Origin: DATEPR01 sp036273855
GTDB lineage: Bacteria; Actinomycetota; Actinomycetes; Mycobacteriales; Pseudonocardiaceae
Assembly (NCBI GenBank): GCA_036273855.1
Contig: DASUGU010000124.1
Location: 62,001 to 126,000, forward strand
Length of the DNA stretch: 64,000 nt
Reading direction: 5' to 3'
Part shown: positions 16,383-32,017 of the stretch, in pieces
How positions within the stretch are numbered: position 1 is the first letter of the stretch
Layout: every line of letters begins with the position of its first letter
Program-made: the position numbers and the translations under genes
Notes under the pieces: generated by a model
Seen by the model: the letters and a program-made list of their open reading frames with translations, nothing else
Databases searched by the model: none
What the model was told of the DNA's origin: nothing

Positions 16383-17599
16383 CGACGTCGTCCGGTTTCG
16401 CGACCCGGGCGGGCCGGGACCTCGCCCGCGGTGTGGCGATCGCCTGCGTGCTGGCGCTGATCGTGGCGGCCGCGCTGTGGTGGATCCTGTCCAGCGCCGA
16501 CAGCCGCCGGGTGGTGGCCTACTTCGACCAGGCCGTCGGCGTCTACTCCGGGTCCAACGTCGAGGTGCTCGGCGTGAAGGTGGGCTCGATCGACTCGGTG
16601 ACGCCGGCCGGCACCCAGGTCCGGGTGGTCATGTCGGTCCAGCGCGGGGTGCGCATCCCGGCGAACGTGAAGGCCGTCGTGGTGGCGCCGTCCGTGGTCA
16701 GCGACCGGTACGTGCAGCTCGCCCCGGTGTACACCGGCGGGCCGACGCTGGCCGACAACGCGGTCATCCCGCGCACCCGCACGGCCACCCCGGTGGAGCT
16801 GGACCAGCTCTACGACAGCCTGAACAAGGTGGCCACCTCGCTGGGCCCGAACGGGGCCAACGCCAACGGCAGCCTGTCCGACCTGCTGAACACGCTGGCC
16901 AAGAACCTGAACGGCAACGGCAAGAACCTGCACGACACCATCACCCAGCTCTCCCAGCTCACCACCACGCTGGACAGCAACAAGGACGACCTGTTCGGCA
17001 CCGTGGACAACCTGGCCAAGTTCACCCAGACCCTGGCCGACAGCGACGCGACCGTCCGGCAGTTCACCGACCAGTTGTCCGACGTGAGCGGGTTCCTCGC
17101 CGGCCAGCGTGGCCAGCTCGCCGCGGCCGTCGACCAGCTCGGCACGTCGCTGGGCCAGATCCAGTCGTTCATCCAGAGCAACCGCGCCGAACTGAAGTCC
17201 AACGTGGACAATCTGGCGGACGTGACGAAGGTGCTGGTGAACGAGCGCTCGGCGCTGGCCGAGACGCTCGACGTGGCCCCGCTGGCCCTGGACGACGTGG
17301 TGAACTCCTACAACGCTGCCTCCGGCACGCTGGACGCCCGCGCCGATCTCAACGACCTGTCCCAGCCGGTGCTGGTGACGATCTGCAAGCTGATCCAGCA
17401 GGGCTCGCCGAGCAACCTGCCGCCGGTGCTGTCCCAGGCCTGCCAGACGGTCGCGCCGATCCTGCAGGGCCTGGTGCCGCTGCCGTCCGCGGCCCAGGTG
17501 CTCTCGTCCATCCAACAGGGCAAGCTGCCGCCGTTGCCGCTGCCCCTGGCCGGTGTCGTCTACGGCTCCGCCAGCACGCCGACCGGGGGTGGCAAGTGA
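16379..17599 (+). CDS. mceD: MCE family protein, fourth of six (MceD position)
   Basis: A 406-residue Mce protein. After the anchor (GVAIACVLALIVAAALWWIL) comes the MlaD domain with GVYSGSNVEVLGVKVGSIDSV and the RTRTATPVELDQLYDSLN region. The rest is a long helical domain with repeated Asn/Leu/Asp patterns. GTG at 16379 overlaps the mceC stop by 4 bp. A longer open frame in another phase covers this gene and mceE but is a reading artefact of high GC. Confidence 0.9.
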   Translation: MTTSSGFATRAGRDLARGVAIACVLALIVAAALWWILSSADSRRVVAYFDQAVGVYSGSNVEVLGVKVGSIDSVTPAGTQVRVVMSVQRGVRIPANVKAVVVAPSVVSDRYVQLAPVYTGGPTLADNAVIPRTRTATPVELDQLYDSLNKVATSLGPNGANANGSLSDLLNTLAKNLNGNGKNLHDTITQLSQLTTTLDSNKDDLFGTVDNLAKFTQTLADSDATVRQFTDQLSDVSGFLAGQRGQLAAAVDQLGTSLGQIQSFIQSNRAELKSNVDNLADVTKVLVNERSALAETLDVAPLALDDVVNSYNAASGTLDARADLNDLSQPVLVTICKLIQQGSPSNLPPVLSQACQTVAPILQGLVPLPSAAQVLSSIQQGKLPPLPLPLAGVVYGSASTPTGGGK

Positions 17600-18819
17600 G
17601 GCCGACCGCGTTCCGAGTCCGCCCGCGTCGGGTGGCCGGCCTGGCCGCGCTGACCGGCGGGCTGGTGCTGATCGCCGGCTGCCAGAGCTTCCAGGGCGCC
17701 TACTCGCTGCCGCTGCCCGGCGGGGCCAACCTGGGCGGCCACCCGTACACGGTCAAGGCGCAGTTCCAGGACGTGCTGGACCTGGTGCCGGAGTCCGCGG
17801 TGAAGGTCAACGACGTGCCGGTCGGCAAGGTCGACTCGATCTCGCTGAACAAGTCCAACTGGACCGCCGACGTCACGATGAGCGTGAACGGCGACGTGCA
17901 CCTGCCGGCCAACGCGTTCGCCGACCTGCGCCAGTCCAGCCTGCTCGGGGAGAAGTACGTCGAACTGGTCGCGCCGCCCGCCGGCCAGGCCCAGGGCTCG
18001 CTGGTCGACCACGCCACCATCCCGCTGTCCCGGACCAACCGGAACACCGAGGTGGAGGAGGTGTTCGGCGCGCTGTCCATGCTGCTCAACGGCGGCGGGG
18101 TGCAGCAGATCCAGACGATCGCCAGGGAGCTCAACAGCGCCACCAACGGCAACGAGCCGGCCATCCGGTCGCTGCTGGCCAACCTGAACTCGCTGATGTC
18201 CAGCCTGAACGCGCACTCCTCGGACATCACCCAGGCGCTGGACGGCGTGAACCGGCTGTCCGCGACGCTGTCCTCGCAGCGCGACCAGATCGCCGGGGTG
18301 CTGACCAACCTCGGCCCCGGCCTGTCCGTGCTGAACAGCCAGCGGGACCAACTGGTGTCGATGCTCGAAGCGCTGAACAAGCTGTCCGGGGTGGCCGTCG
18401 ACACGGTCAACCGCAGCCAGGCCGACCTGGTCGCCGACCTGAAGGCGCTCACGCCGACGCTGCAACAGCTCTCCAAGGCCGGCGACAGCCTGCCCAACGC
18501 GCTGCAGCTGCTGCTCACGTTCCCGTTCACCGACTCCGCGGTGCCCGGCATCCACGGTGACTACGAGAACCTCTACGCCACGCTCGACCTGAACCTGTCC
18601 GACATCCTGGCCAACCTGTCCAACACCCGGCAGAACCCGTTGGCCTCGATCATCCCCGGCCTGTCCGGCCTGACCGGCGGCTCGGGCGGTACCAGCCAGC
18701 CGCCACCCCTGCCGCTGCCGCCGTCCTCGTCCGGCTCGTCCGGGTCCGGCGGCGGTTCGGACTCCGGTTCCGGTGGCCTGGGCGGCCTGCTCGGCTCGCT
18801 GCTCGGAGGAGGTTCGTAG
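17596..18819 (+). CDS. mceE: MCE family lipoprotein, fifth of six (MceE/LprN position)
   Basis: A 407-residue lipoprotein member of the Mce hexamer. The signal peptide has Arg-rich n-region RVRPRR, a hydrophobic core and lipobox LIAGC with Cys29 as the lipidated residue. The MlaD domain (VPESAVKVNDVPVGKVDSI, LLGEKYVELVAPP) and the helical domain follow. The last ~40 residues are a low-complexity Pro/Ser/Gly tail. GTG at 17596 overlaps the mceD stop by 4 bp. The single lipoprotein at the fifth place is the canonical mce order. Confidence 0.92.
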   Translation: MRPTAFRVRPRRVAGLAALTGGLVLIAGCQSFQGAYSLPLPGGANLGGHPYTVKAQFQDVLDLVPESAVKVNDVPVGKVDSISLNKSNWTADVTMSVNGDVHLPANAFADLRQSSLLGEKYVELVAPPAGQAQGSLVDHATIPLSRTNRNTEVEEVFGALSMLLNGGGVQQIQTIARELNSATNGNEPAIRSLLANLNSLMSSLNAHSSDITQALDGVNRLSATLSSQRDQIAGVLTNLGPGLSVLNSQRDQLVSMLEALNKLSGVAVDTVNRSQADLVADLKALTPTLQQLSKAGDSLPNALQLLLTFPFTDSAVPGIHGDYENLYATLDLNLSDILANLSNTRQNPLASIIPGLSGLTGGSGGTSQPPPLPLPPSSSGSSGSGGGSDSGSGGLGGLLGSLLGGGS

Positions 18820-20070
18820 ATGTTGACCCGCAAGGTCGTCATCCAGGTGATCGTGTTCGCGGTGGTCGCCGTCGTCGCCGTGGTGTACGCGGCGATGCGG
18901 TACGCCGGTATCGGCAGCTCGATCGCCGACCCGGGCTACACGGTGCGGCTGGAACTCGCCGACGGCGGCGGCATATTCACCAATGCGGAAGTTACCTACC
19001 GGGGAGTAGCCGTAGGTAAGGTGACTGCCATGCGGCTGACCGCGGACGGGATCGAGGTGGATCTGCACATCGACTCGAGCGCGCCGAAAATCCCCGCCGA
19101 CCTGCAGGCCGCGGTGGCCGACCGGTCGGCGGTCGGCGAGCAGTACGTCGACCTGCTGCCCACCACGTCCGCCGGGCCGTACCTGACGGCGAACTCGGTG
19201 ATCAGCCAGAACCGCACCAGCACCCCGCCGCCCACGCAGAACCTGCTGGCCAATCTCGACCAACTGGCCGAGTCGGTGCCCACGGACTCGCTGCGCACGG
19301 TCGTCGACGAGCTGGACACCGGCTTCAACGGCACCGGGCCGGACCTGGAGAAGTTGCTCGACTCGGTGTCCGACTTCACCAAGACCGCCCAGGCCCAGCT
19401 CCCGCAGACCACCCAACTGCTGGACACCGGGAAGACGGTCCTGGACACGCAGAACGACGAGGCCGGTTCGATCGAGTCGTTCAGCCTGTCGCTGCGCCAG
19501 GTAGCGGCACAGCTCAAGACGTCCGACCCGGACCTGCGCAAGCTGATCGCCAATGCGCCGCAGGCGGCCACCCAGATCACCGACCTGCTCGCCGAATCCG
19601 GTCAGCAACTGGGTGATCTGCTGGCCAACACCCTGACCACCGCGAATATCCTGGTGACCCGACAGTCAGGGCTGCAGATGGTGATGGTGGCGTACCCGGA
19701 ACTGGCCGGGGCCGCGGGGACCGTGCTCCCCGGTGACGGCACGGCCCACCTCGGGCTGGCGCTGAACCTGTTCAACCCGCCGCCGTGCACCCAGGGGTAC
19801 CAGGGCACCCAGCACCGGGCCGGCAACGTCACCAGCAACGCGAAGCTGAATCCCAATGCCTACTGTGCGACCCCGCCGTCCACCGGAGTCGACGTGCGCG
19901 GTGCCGAGAACGCGCCGTTCAACGGGGTACCCCAGCCTGCGGCCAGCGGGTCGAGCGGATCCGGCGGCGGGCAGTCGTCCGGCGCCGGCTCGGACTCCGG
20001 CGGTCCGTCGCTGGTCTCCGGTGCGCCGCTGGCGCCGGTGACGCTGGCCCAGTTGCTGGGCGTCCAGTAG
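18820..20070 (+). CDS. mceF: MCE family protein, sixth of six (MceF position)
   Basis: A 416-residue Mce protein. The anchor helix (VVIQVIVFAVVAVVAVVYAAM) precedes an MlaD domain with GGIFTNAEVTYRGVAVGKVTAM and VGEQYVDLLPTT. The helical domain continues to about residue 330, followed by a Cys-containing segment and a Gly/Ser-rich tail. ATG begins directly after the mceE stop, with GGAGGAGG 7 bp upstream. A short stretch around 18970-19020 is visibly richer in A/T (ATATTCACCAATGCGG) than its surroundings, without breaking the frame. Confidence 0.9.
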   Translation: MLTRKVVIQVIVFAVVAVVAVVYAAMRYAGIGSSIADPGYTVRLELADGGGIFTNAEVTYRGVAVGKVTAMRLTADGIEVDLHIDSSAPKIPADLQAAVADRSAVGEQYVDLLPTTSAGPYLTANSVISQNRTSTPPPTQNLLANLDQLAESVPTDSLRTVVDELDTGFNGTGPDLEKLLDSVSDFTKTAQAQLPQTTQLLDTGKTVLDTQNDEAGSIESFSLSLRQVAAQLKTSDPDLRKLIANAPQAATQITDLLAESGQQLGDLLANTLTTANILVTRQSGLQMVMVAYPELAGAAGTVLPGDGTAHLGLALNLFNPPPCTQGYQGTQHRAGNVTSNAKLNPNAYCATPPSTGVDVRGAENAPFNGVPQPAASGSSGSGGGQSSGAGSDSGGPSLVSGAPLAPVTLAQLLGVQ

Positions 20071-20088
20071 GACCTGATGGAGGGCGTG

Positions 20089-20694
20089 ATGAGTACGGAA
20101 ACCGACCGGGCCGAGGCGACGACCGACGCCGAGGCGACCGAGGCGGGCACCACCGGTGCCGACGCCAAGTCCGGGCGGAAACCGCTGGTCATCGCGGGTT
20201 CGGTGCTGGCGGTCGCGGCCGTGGCGTGCGCGGTGGTGTTCGGCGTGCTGTGGCACTCGGCGGCCAGCGGTGACGCGGCGGGCGTGGCGAAGCTGCGCGA
20301 CCAGGCGTTGCAGGCCGCCGAGCAGGGCTCGATCAACCTGACCACGCTGGACTACCGGAACGTGCAGGAGGGCCTGAGCCGCTGGAAGGCGTCCACCACC
20401 GGTTCGCTGCACACCCAGCTCACCTCGCAGTCCCTGATCGACTCGTTCACCAAGCAGGAGCAGCAGCGCAAGGCCGTCTCCACCAGCAAGGTGAAGGACG
20501 GCGTGATCACCGAACTGGACGCGCAGGCCGGCAAGGCCAGCGCGCTGGTGATCATGGACGTGACGGTCACCGAGGCGGGCGGCAAGCCCAGCGAGAAGCT
20601 GGAACCGCTGGAGTGGGACCTGACCCTGACCAAGGCCGGCTGGAAGCTGTCCGGCATCCCGAACGGCCAGACCAACCCGACCCCTGGTCAGTGA
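20089..20694 (+). CDS. Mce-associated membrane protein 1
   Basis: A 201-residue protein with an acidic/Thr-rich cytoplasmic start and one membrane helix (PLVIAGSVLAVAAVACAVVFGVLW, about residues 30-55). The outer domain resembles Mce-associated (Mas) proteins, which share an NTF2-like fold and help stabilise Mce complexes. Conserved hints are YRNVQEGLSRWKASTTGSL and a C-terminal W-DLTLTKAGWKLSG. ATG 20089 is preferred because GGAGGG lies 4 bp before it. The stop overlaps a possible GTG of the next gene. Confidence 0.82.
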   Translation: MSTETDRAEATTDAEATEAGTTGADAKSGRKPLVIAGSVLAVAAVACAVVFGVLWHSAASGDAAGVAKLRDQALQAAEQGSINLTTLDYRNVQEGLSRWKASTTGSLHTQLTSQSLIDSFTKQEQQRKAVSTSKVKDGVITELDAQAGKASALVIMDVTVTEAGGKPSEKLEPLEWDLTLTKAGWKLSGIPNGQTNPTPGQ

Positions 20695-20711
20695 GCGGAA
20701 GGGACCGACAC

Positions 20712-21608
20712 GTGCCATCGTCCATGCCGCCCCGGCGCCGTCCCGGCCAGGATCGTCAACCACCGGCCCGCAGGCCTCGGCGGGTCGCCGGCCTGCACCA
20801 CCCGACCAGGGACAACCCGGGCCAGGAGCCGGAGATCACCGAGACCGAGGCAGCCGAGCGCACCGAGGTCATGCCGAGGATCCCGGCCGAACCCGAGCCG
20901 GCCCCGGCCCCGCAGGCACCCGCCGAGCCGGAGCGGCAGCGCCCGGCCGGCGAGCGCCGCCCCCGCCCGACCCCGAAACCGCGGGCCGACGCCGAGCCGG
21001 CACCGGCCGCCGAACGCAGGCGGGCGGCGTCGGTGGCCGACACCGCCGACGAGACCGTCTCGTCCGCGGGCCGGCAGCGCCCCGGCTTGGCCGTGCCGCT
21101 GGCGCTGGCCGTGGTCACCGTGGTGGTCGGCGGTCTCGCGGTGTGGTTCGGCGTGCAGTGGTCGCACGCCAGGGGGTCGAGCAGCAACACCGCCCTGGTC
21201 GACGCGGCGACCACCTCGGAGGTGGCCGGCCAGGTCACCAGCGCGATCAACACGGTGTTCTCCTACGACTACACGAACCTGGCCAAGACCGAGCAGGCCG
21301 TGCCGAAGTTGCTCACCGGTACCGCGCTGTGCCAGTACAACGAGCTGTTCAAGCAGGTGAAGGCCCAGGCGCCGGGTCAGAAGCTGGTGCTGACCACCAC
21401 CGTGCAGGACAAGGGCGTGGAACTGCTCCAGGGCGACCGGGCGCGGGTGCTGCTGGCGCTCGACCAGCACGACACCCGGGCGCAGACCAACCAGACCACG
21501 GACGCGCAGGCGGTGATCGCGGTGAACGCGACCCGGCAGGGCGGCACGTGGCAGATCAGCTCGATCGACACGTTCAACGGGGCCAATCCGACGTCCTGCA
21601 AGTCGTGA
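20712..21608 (+). CDS. Mce-associated membrane protein 2
   Basis: A 298-residue protein. About 110 residues of Arg/Pro/Glu-rich, probably disordered cytoplasmic sequence are followed by one membrane helix (GLAVPLALAVVTVVVGGLAVWF). An outer NTF2-like domain follows with VFSYDYTNLAKTEQ and ending GTWQISSIDTFNG. This layout matches Mce-associated proteins of mycobacteria. GTG 20712 has GGAAGGG upstream; GTG 20691, overlapping the previous stop as GTGA, is an equally coupled alternative. It is the last gene of the mce cassette. Confidence 0.8.
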   Translation: MPSSMPPRRRPGQDRQPPARRPRRVAGLHHPTRDNPGQEPEITETEAAERTEVMPRIPAEPEPAPAPQAPAEPERQRPAGERRPRPTPKPRADAEPAPAAERRRAASVADTADETVSSAGRQRPGLAVPLALAVVTVVVGGLAVWFGVQWSHARGSSSNTALVDAATTSEVAGQVTSAINTVFSYDYTNLAKTEQAVPKLLTGTALCQYNELFKQVKAQAPGQKLVLTTTVQDKGVELLQGDRARVLLALDQHDTRAQTNQTTDAQAVIAVNATRQGGTWQISSIDTFNGANPTSCKS

Positions 21609-21856
21609 CCGGGCGTAGCCGGGCGGCAACGACTGGTCGCGACGGAAGCAGCTGAACGGACCGTTGTCGCCTTCCCGAACCGTGCTTTATCTGAGATTTG
21701 CATCACACTTAGTAACGGTCAGTCAGTGGCCGTGGCGATCGGGTGGGGTCTCGGAAAGTGCCCAGCGGGCCAGCCGCCGGAGTCGTCCGCGCAGCTCAGC
21801 ATGGTCACAGCGGGCACACATCCGCTCGTCCGGCAGGGTGATCGGCGCGTGGCATC

Positions 21857-21885
21857 TTGACTGTCGGCGCTGCCGGGGTCACTCT
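21857..21885 (+). promoter_or_regulatory. Candidate rpoB promoter 1
   Basis: TTGACT (21857-21862) and CACTCT (21880-21885), 17-bp spacing. The -35 is good, the -10 weak. Confidence 0.4.
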
Positions 21886-21920
21886 GTCGGTGAACAGCGG
21901 GACGGGTCTTCGACCCTCCC

Positions 21921-21949
21921 TCGACAGTCGCCGTCCGTGTGACTAGACT
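21921..21949 (+). promoter_or_regulatory. Candidate rpoB promoter 2
   Basis: TCGACA (21921-21926) and TAGACT (21944-21949), 17-bp spacing. This is the best -10 of the three candidates, about 140 bp before the rpoB start. Confidence 0.6.
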
Positions 21950-22019
21950 GCTAATTTGCGCTGCCCTCTTTCCGCTTGCCTTCACCCTGAGAGCTAGGAT
22001 CTTGGGCGCCACCACACCC

Positions 22020-22049
22020 TTGACAGCGAGATCGTCCGACTGCTAGTGC
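22020..22049 (+). promoter_or_regulatory. Candidate rpoB promoter 3
   Basis: A consensus TTGACA (22020-22025) with TAGTGC (22044-22049) at 18 bp. If used, the leader is only about 35 nt. Confidence 0.45.
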
Positions 22050-22091
22050 AGCCTGGCGGCACGCTACAGAGAGTCCCTGGAAGGACGCATC

Positions 22092-25595
<3,504 letters not shown>

Positions 25596-25725
25596 CCCGC
25601 CACCGAAATTTCCCACCTACCCAACGGGACCTCAGGGGAACGTGACGGTAGCCGACCGAGGAAACCATGCTGCGTAACTGTTTGCTCGCAACGCAACCAC
25701 ACCAAAATCGCGGAGAGGCGGACTA

Positions 25726-29625
<3,900 letters not shown>

Positions 29626-29651
29626 GTCCTGCGGAGCGCCCCAGAAGTCAG

Positions 29652-29685
29652 CACGGCCCCGGAGACCTCGGTCTCCGGGGCCGTG
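29652..29685 (+). terminator. Strong hairpin terminator after rpoC
   Basis: A perfect 15-bp stem: CACGGCCCCGGAGAC (29652-29666) against GTCTCCGGGGCCGTG (29671-29685), 4-nt loop CTCG. No T tract follows. Confidence 0.9.
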
Positions 29686-30165
29686 TGCGTTCCCGAACAC
29701 AATTTTCCTGACCAGGTGCGATCCGACGCCGTTGAGTTGTTCGCCGACGCCGTGAGGGCGGTCGGCCTCGATCTCGATCGAGCGTCCGCCCCGGCTGATC
29801 GTCAGATCGATGGCGTTCTCGTCCACCCCACCGGTGGCCGCCTCGCTGGCCAACCGAAGAAGTTGTCGCTGGCCACCGCCGATGGGCTCGCCCGAGGAAT
29901 CGCCGACCGGGAACGGGAATCCGCCGGCGTGACGGCGGTCCGTGTCCTGGTCGCCGAGCAGGCGTGCCAGGGTGGCAGGCACACAGGAACTGGTCGTCGC
30001 TGTCGCCGAACCCGGCCCAGAGCCGATGCCGCGCTGCACGCCGAGCGGTGGCTCGGTGAGGGCGTCGAACGGTCGCTGATGCGCGTGCGGACCATTCCCG
30101 AGGGCCGCGACCTTGACGTCGACACACTGCGGCTGGTCGGCGACCTGTTGCGTGGCTCACTGTGA
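29683..30165 (+). CDS. Uncertain open frame between rpoC and the PH-domain gene
   Basis: A 160-residue open frame of unknown function. Its nominal GTG start lies inside the rpoC terminator stem, so the true start, if any, is further in. Third-position GC is only moderate and falls in the middle (around 29975-30010), while the antisense frame over 29700-29990 shows equal or better codon bias. No ribosome binding site or known domain was recognised. It may be a decayed gene, possibly on the other strand. The region is listed so that about 570 bp after rpoC are not left undescribed. Confidence 0.25.
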   Translation: MCVPEHNFPDQVRSDAVELFADAVRAVGLDLDRASAPADRQIDGVLVHPTGGRLAGQPKKLSLATADGLARGIADRERESAGVTAVRVLVAEQACQGGRHTGTGRRCRRTRPRADAALHAERWLGEGVERSLMRVRTIPEGRDLDVDTLRLVGDLLRGSL

Positions 30166-30196
30166 TGTGCGCTGCGTCGGGTACGGCAGGCAACGG

Positions 30197-30757
30197 TCAC
30201 TGGCCGTTCGGTGGCTGGAACTCTCGTTCGGTGTTCCAGCCGACGATCTGGGCGCCCCGCGCGATGGCGGCGTCGCCGACCGTTCGCATGCCGTCCTTGT
30301 AACGGAATCCGAACGACTTCGTGGCGATCGACGTCTCCGCCGTGCGGATCCGGACGGCCTTCATGGCCAGTACGCCGTGGTCGCCGATGTCCCTGCGCAG
30401 TTCGGTGATCCCCCGCAGCGGCAGTTCAGCGGTCCGCCACAGCGTCCTGACCACCACCGCGTCCGGGGTCAGGGTCAGTTTCCGGCGCACGGCGGTGGCG
30501 ACCGCGCCTGCTCCCACGAACAGCACCACCACGCCGGCCAGGATCAGGCCGAGGACGGTCGAGCCGTAGGCGACGCCGGCGACCAGGAACACCACACCGA
30601 TGACCAGGCACACGACGGCGTACACGGTCGGGTAGACCCAGCCCTTCCGCCACACGATCGGGGCGGTCGGCTGGGTCGGCACAGGCTCCACGGTGCGCAG
30701 CGTAACCGGGCCGGCCGCTCTACCGGGGGAAACGGCCGTGTCCTGCGGCCGAGACAT
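30197..30757 (-). CDS. Two-helix membrane protein with bacterial PH-like domain
   Basis: A 186-residue protein. A short cytoplasmic start is followed by two membrane helices (VYAVVCLVIGVVFLVAGVAYG and VLGLILAGVVVLFVGAGAVATAV, about residues 40-85). A C-terminal PH-like domain follows, with TLTPDAVVVRTLWRTAELPLRGI. This layout is common among uncharacterised actinobacterial membrane proteins; no reaction is known. ATG at 30757 (MSRPQDT) is chosen; a longer in-frame start at 30976 would run through the str promoter region and adds no recognisable sequence. Its start faces the str operon promoter. Confidence 0.8.
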   Translation of the reverse strand: MSRPQDTAVSPGRAAGPVTLRTVEPVPTQPTAPIVWRKGWVYPTVYAVVCLVIGVVFLVAGVAYGSTVLGLILAGVVVLFVGAGAVATAVRRKLTLTPDAVVVRTLWRTAELPLRGITELRRDIGDHGVLAMKAVRIRTAETSIATKSFGFRYKDGMRTVGDAAIARGAQIVGWNTEREFQPPNGQ

Positions 30758-30833
30758 CGACGGCCCGCCGGCGGGAATGTCCGAGGTCGAACCGGCGTTC
30801 AACCTGTCGGTCCTGGCTTGTACACCCCCCGTT

Positions 30834-30863
30834 TTGACCTCCGCACCGCACGGCAGGTATCTT
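30834..30863 (+). promoter_or_regulatory. Promoter of the str operon
   Basis: TTGACC (30834-30839) and TATCTT (30858-30863) with 18-bp spacing, about 220 bp before rpsL. It is the best match for a principal-sigma promoter in this gap and leaves a long leader, as is usual for this operon. Confidence 0.7.
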
Positions 30864-31086
30864 TGGTACTCGTGCCCGACCCATGTCGGGCCGGTCCGCG
30901 TGCCTGCGTGCGTCGGGTGAGGTGGCTCGCCAGAGCCTCCCCGCACCGCAACGGCCGCGGGAGTCCTCCCGAACACCTGTTAGGGACACTAGCGGTCCCG
31001 CGCGGGTCCGAGACAGGGCGACACGCCCGACCTCGGGATACGGAGGCACAAGGTACGACGAGGTCTACGCAGGAGAAAGCCGGTCT

Positions 31087-31461
31087 ATGCCAACGATCCA
31101 GCAGCTTGTCCGCAAGGGCAGGGAGGACAAGGTCGCCAAGCAGAAGACTGCGGCCCTCAAGGGGAGTCCGCAGCGGCGCGGCGTGTGCACCCGCGTCTAC
31201 ACCACCACGCCCAAGAAGCCCAACTCGGCGTTGCGCAAGGTCGCCCGCGTGAAGCTGACCAGTGGCATCGAGGTCACCGCGTACATCCCGGGTGAGGGTC
31301 ACAACCTGCAGGAACACTCGATGGTGCTGGTGCGTGGTGGCCGGGTGAAGGACCTTCCCGGCGTGCGCTACAAGATCATCCGTGGGTCGTTGGACACACA
31401 GGGCGTCAAGAACCGCAAGCAGGCTCGCAGCCGGTACGGCGCGAAGAAGGAGAAGAGCTGA
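31087..31461 (+). CDS. rpsL: 30S ribosomal protein S12
   Basis: The 124-residue decoding-centre protein. The loops TTTPKKPNSALRK and VRGGRVKDLPGVRY are intact. Lys43 and Lys88, the classic streptomycin-resistance positions, are both wild type, so no ribosomal streptomycin resistance is predicted here. ATG 31087 follows GGAGAAAG. rpsG begins 2 bp after the stop. Confidence 0.98.
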   Translation: MPTIQQLVRKGREDKVAKQKTAALKGSPQRRGVCTRVYTTTPKKPNSALRKVARVKLTSGIEVTAYIPGEGHNLQEHSMVLVRGGRVKDLPGVRYKIIRGSLDTQGVKNRKQARSRYGAKKEKS

Positions 31462-31462
31462 C

Positions 31463-31933
31463 ATGCCGCGCAAAGGTCCCGCGCCGAAGCGGCCGCTGAT
31501 CTCCGACCCGGTGTACGGCTCCCCGCTGGTCACCCAGCTGGTGAACAAGGTGCTCAAGGACGGCAAGCGATCGGTCGCCGAGCGCATCGTGTACGGCGCC
31601 ATGGAAGGCGCCCGGGAGAAGACCGGCACCGACCCGGTGGTCACGCTGAAGCGGGCACTGGACAACGTGAAGCCGACGCTGGAGGTGCGCAGCCGCCGCG
31701 TCGGTGGCGCCACCTACCAGGTGCCGGTCGAGGTGAAGCCCGGCCGCTCCACCACGCTGGCGCTGCGCTGGCTGGTGAGTTTCTCCAAGGCACGCCGGGA
31801 GAAGACGATGATCGAGCGCCTCATGAACGAGCTGCTCGACGCAAGCAACGGTCTGGGCGCCAGCGTGAAGCGGCGCGAGGACACACACAAGATGGCCGAG
31901 TCGAACAAGGCTTTTGCCCACTATCGCTGGTAA
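31463..31933 (+). CDS. rpsG: 30S ribosomal protein S7
   Basis: A 156-residue head-nucleating protein of the small subunit that contacts E-site tRNA. It begins MPRKGPAPKR and includes VGGATYQVPVEV and ALRWLVSFSKARRE, with a C-terminal HKMAESNKAFAHYRW. Length equals the mycobacterial protein. It has its own AAGGAGAAG site inside the end of rpsL. Confidence 0.98.
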   Translation: MPRKGPAPKRPLISDPVYGSPLVTQLVNKVLKDGKRSVAERIVYGAMEGAREKTGTDPVVTLKRALDNVKPTLEVRSRRVGGATYQVPVEVKPGRSTTLALRWLVSFSKARREKTMIERLMNELLDASNGLGASVKRREDTHKMAESNKAFAHYRW

Positions 31934-32017
31934 GAGCCCGGCCGGCTCGACAACAGGCTGGCCGGCCAACCGGCCCAGGTGAGCGCGACACATCGCTCAG
32001 GACAGGGGACGACACTC

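Larger units (their letters stand above)
21609..22091. other. 483-bp non-coding region between the mce cassette and rpoB
   Basis: No convincing gene is present. An A/T-richer patch lies around 21680-21720. No strong terminator hairpin was found after the mce genes, so some read-through into rpoB is possible. The right half holds three candidate promoters described separately. The transcribed leader before rpoB could be up to about 200 nt. Confidence 0.7.

Noticed and set aside
16477..18819. 780-codon frame that could look like a fusion covering mceD and mceE
   Set aside because: Its first part is out of phase with mceD; only the last part is the real mceE starting at GTG 17596.
31207..31350. 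Possible streptomycin-resistance change in S12
   Set aside because: Lys43 and Lys88 are both wild type.
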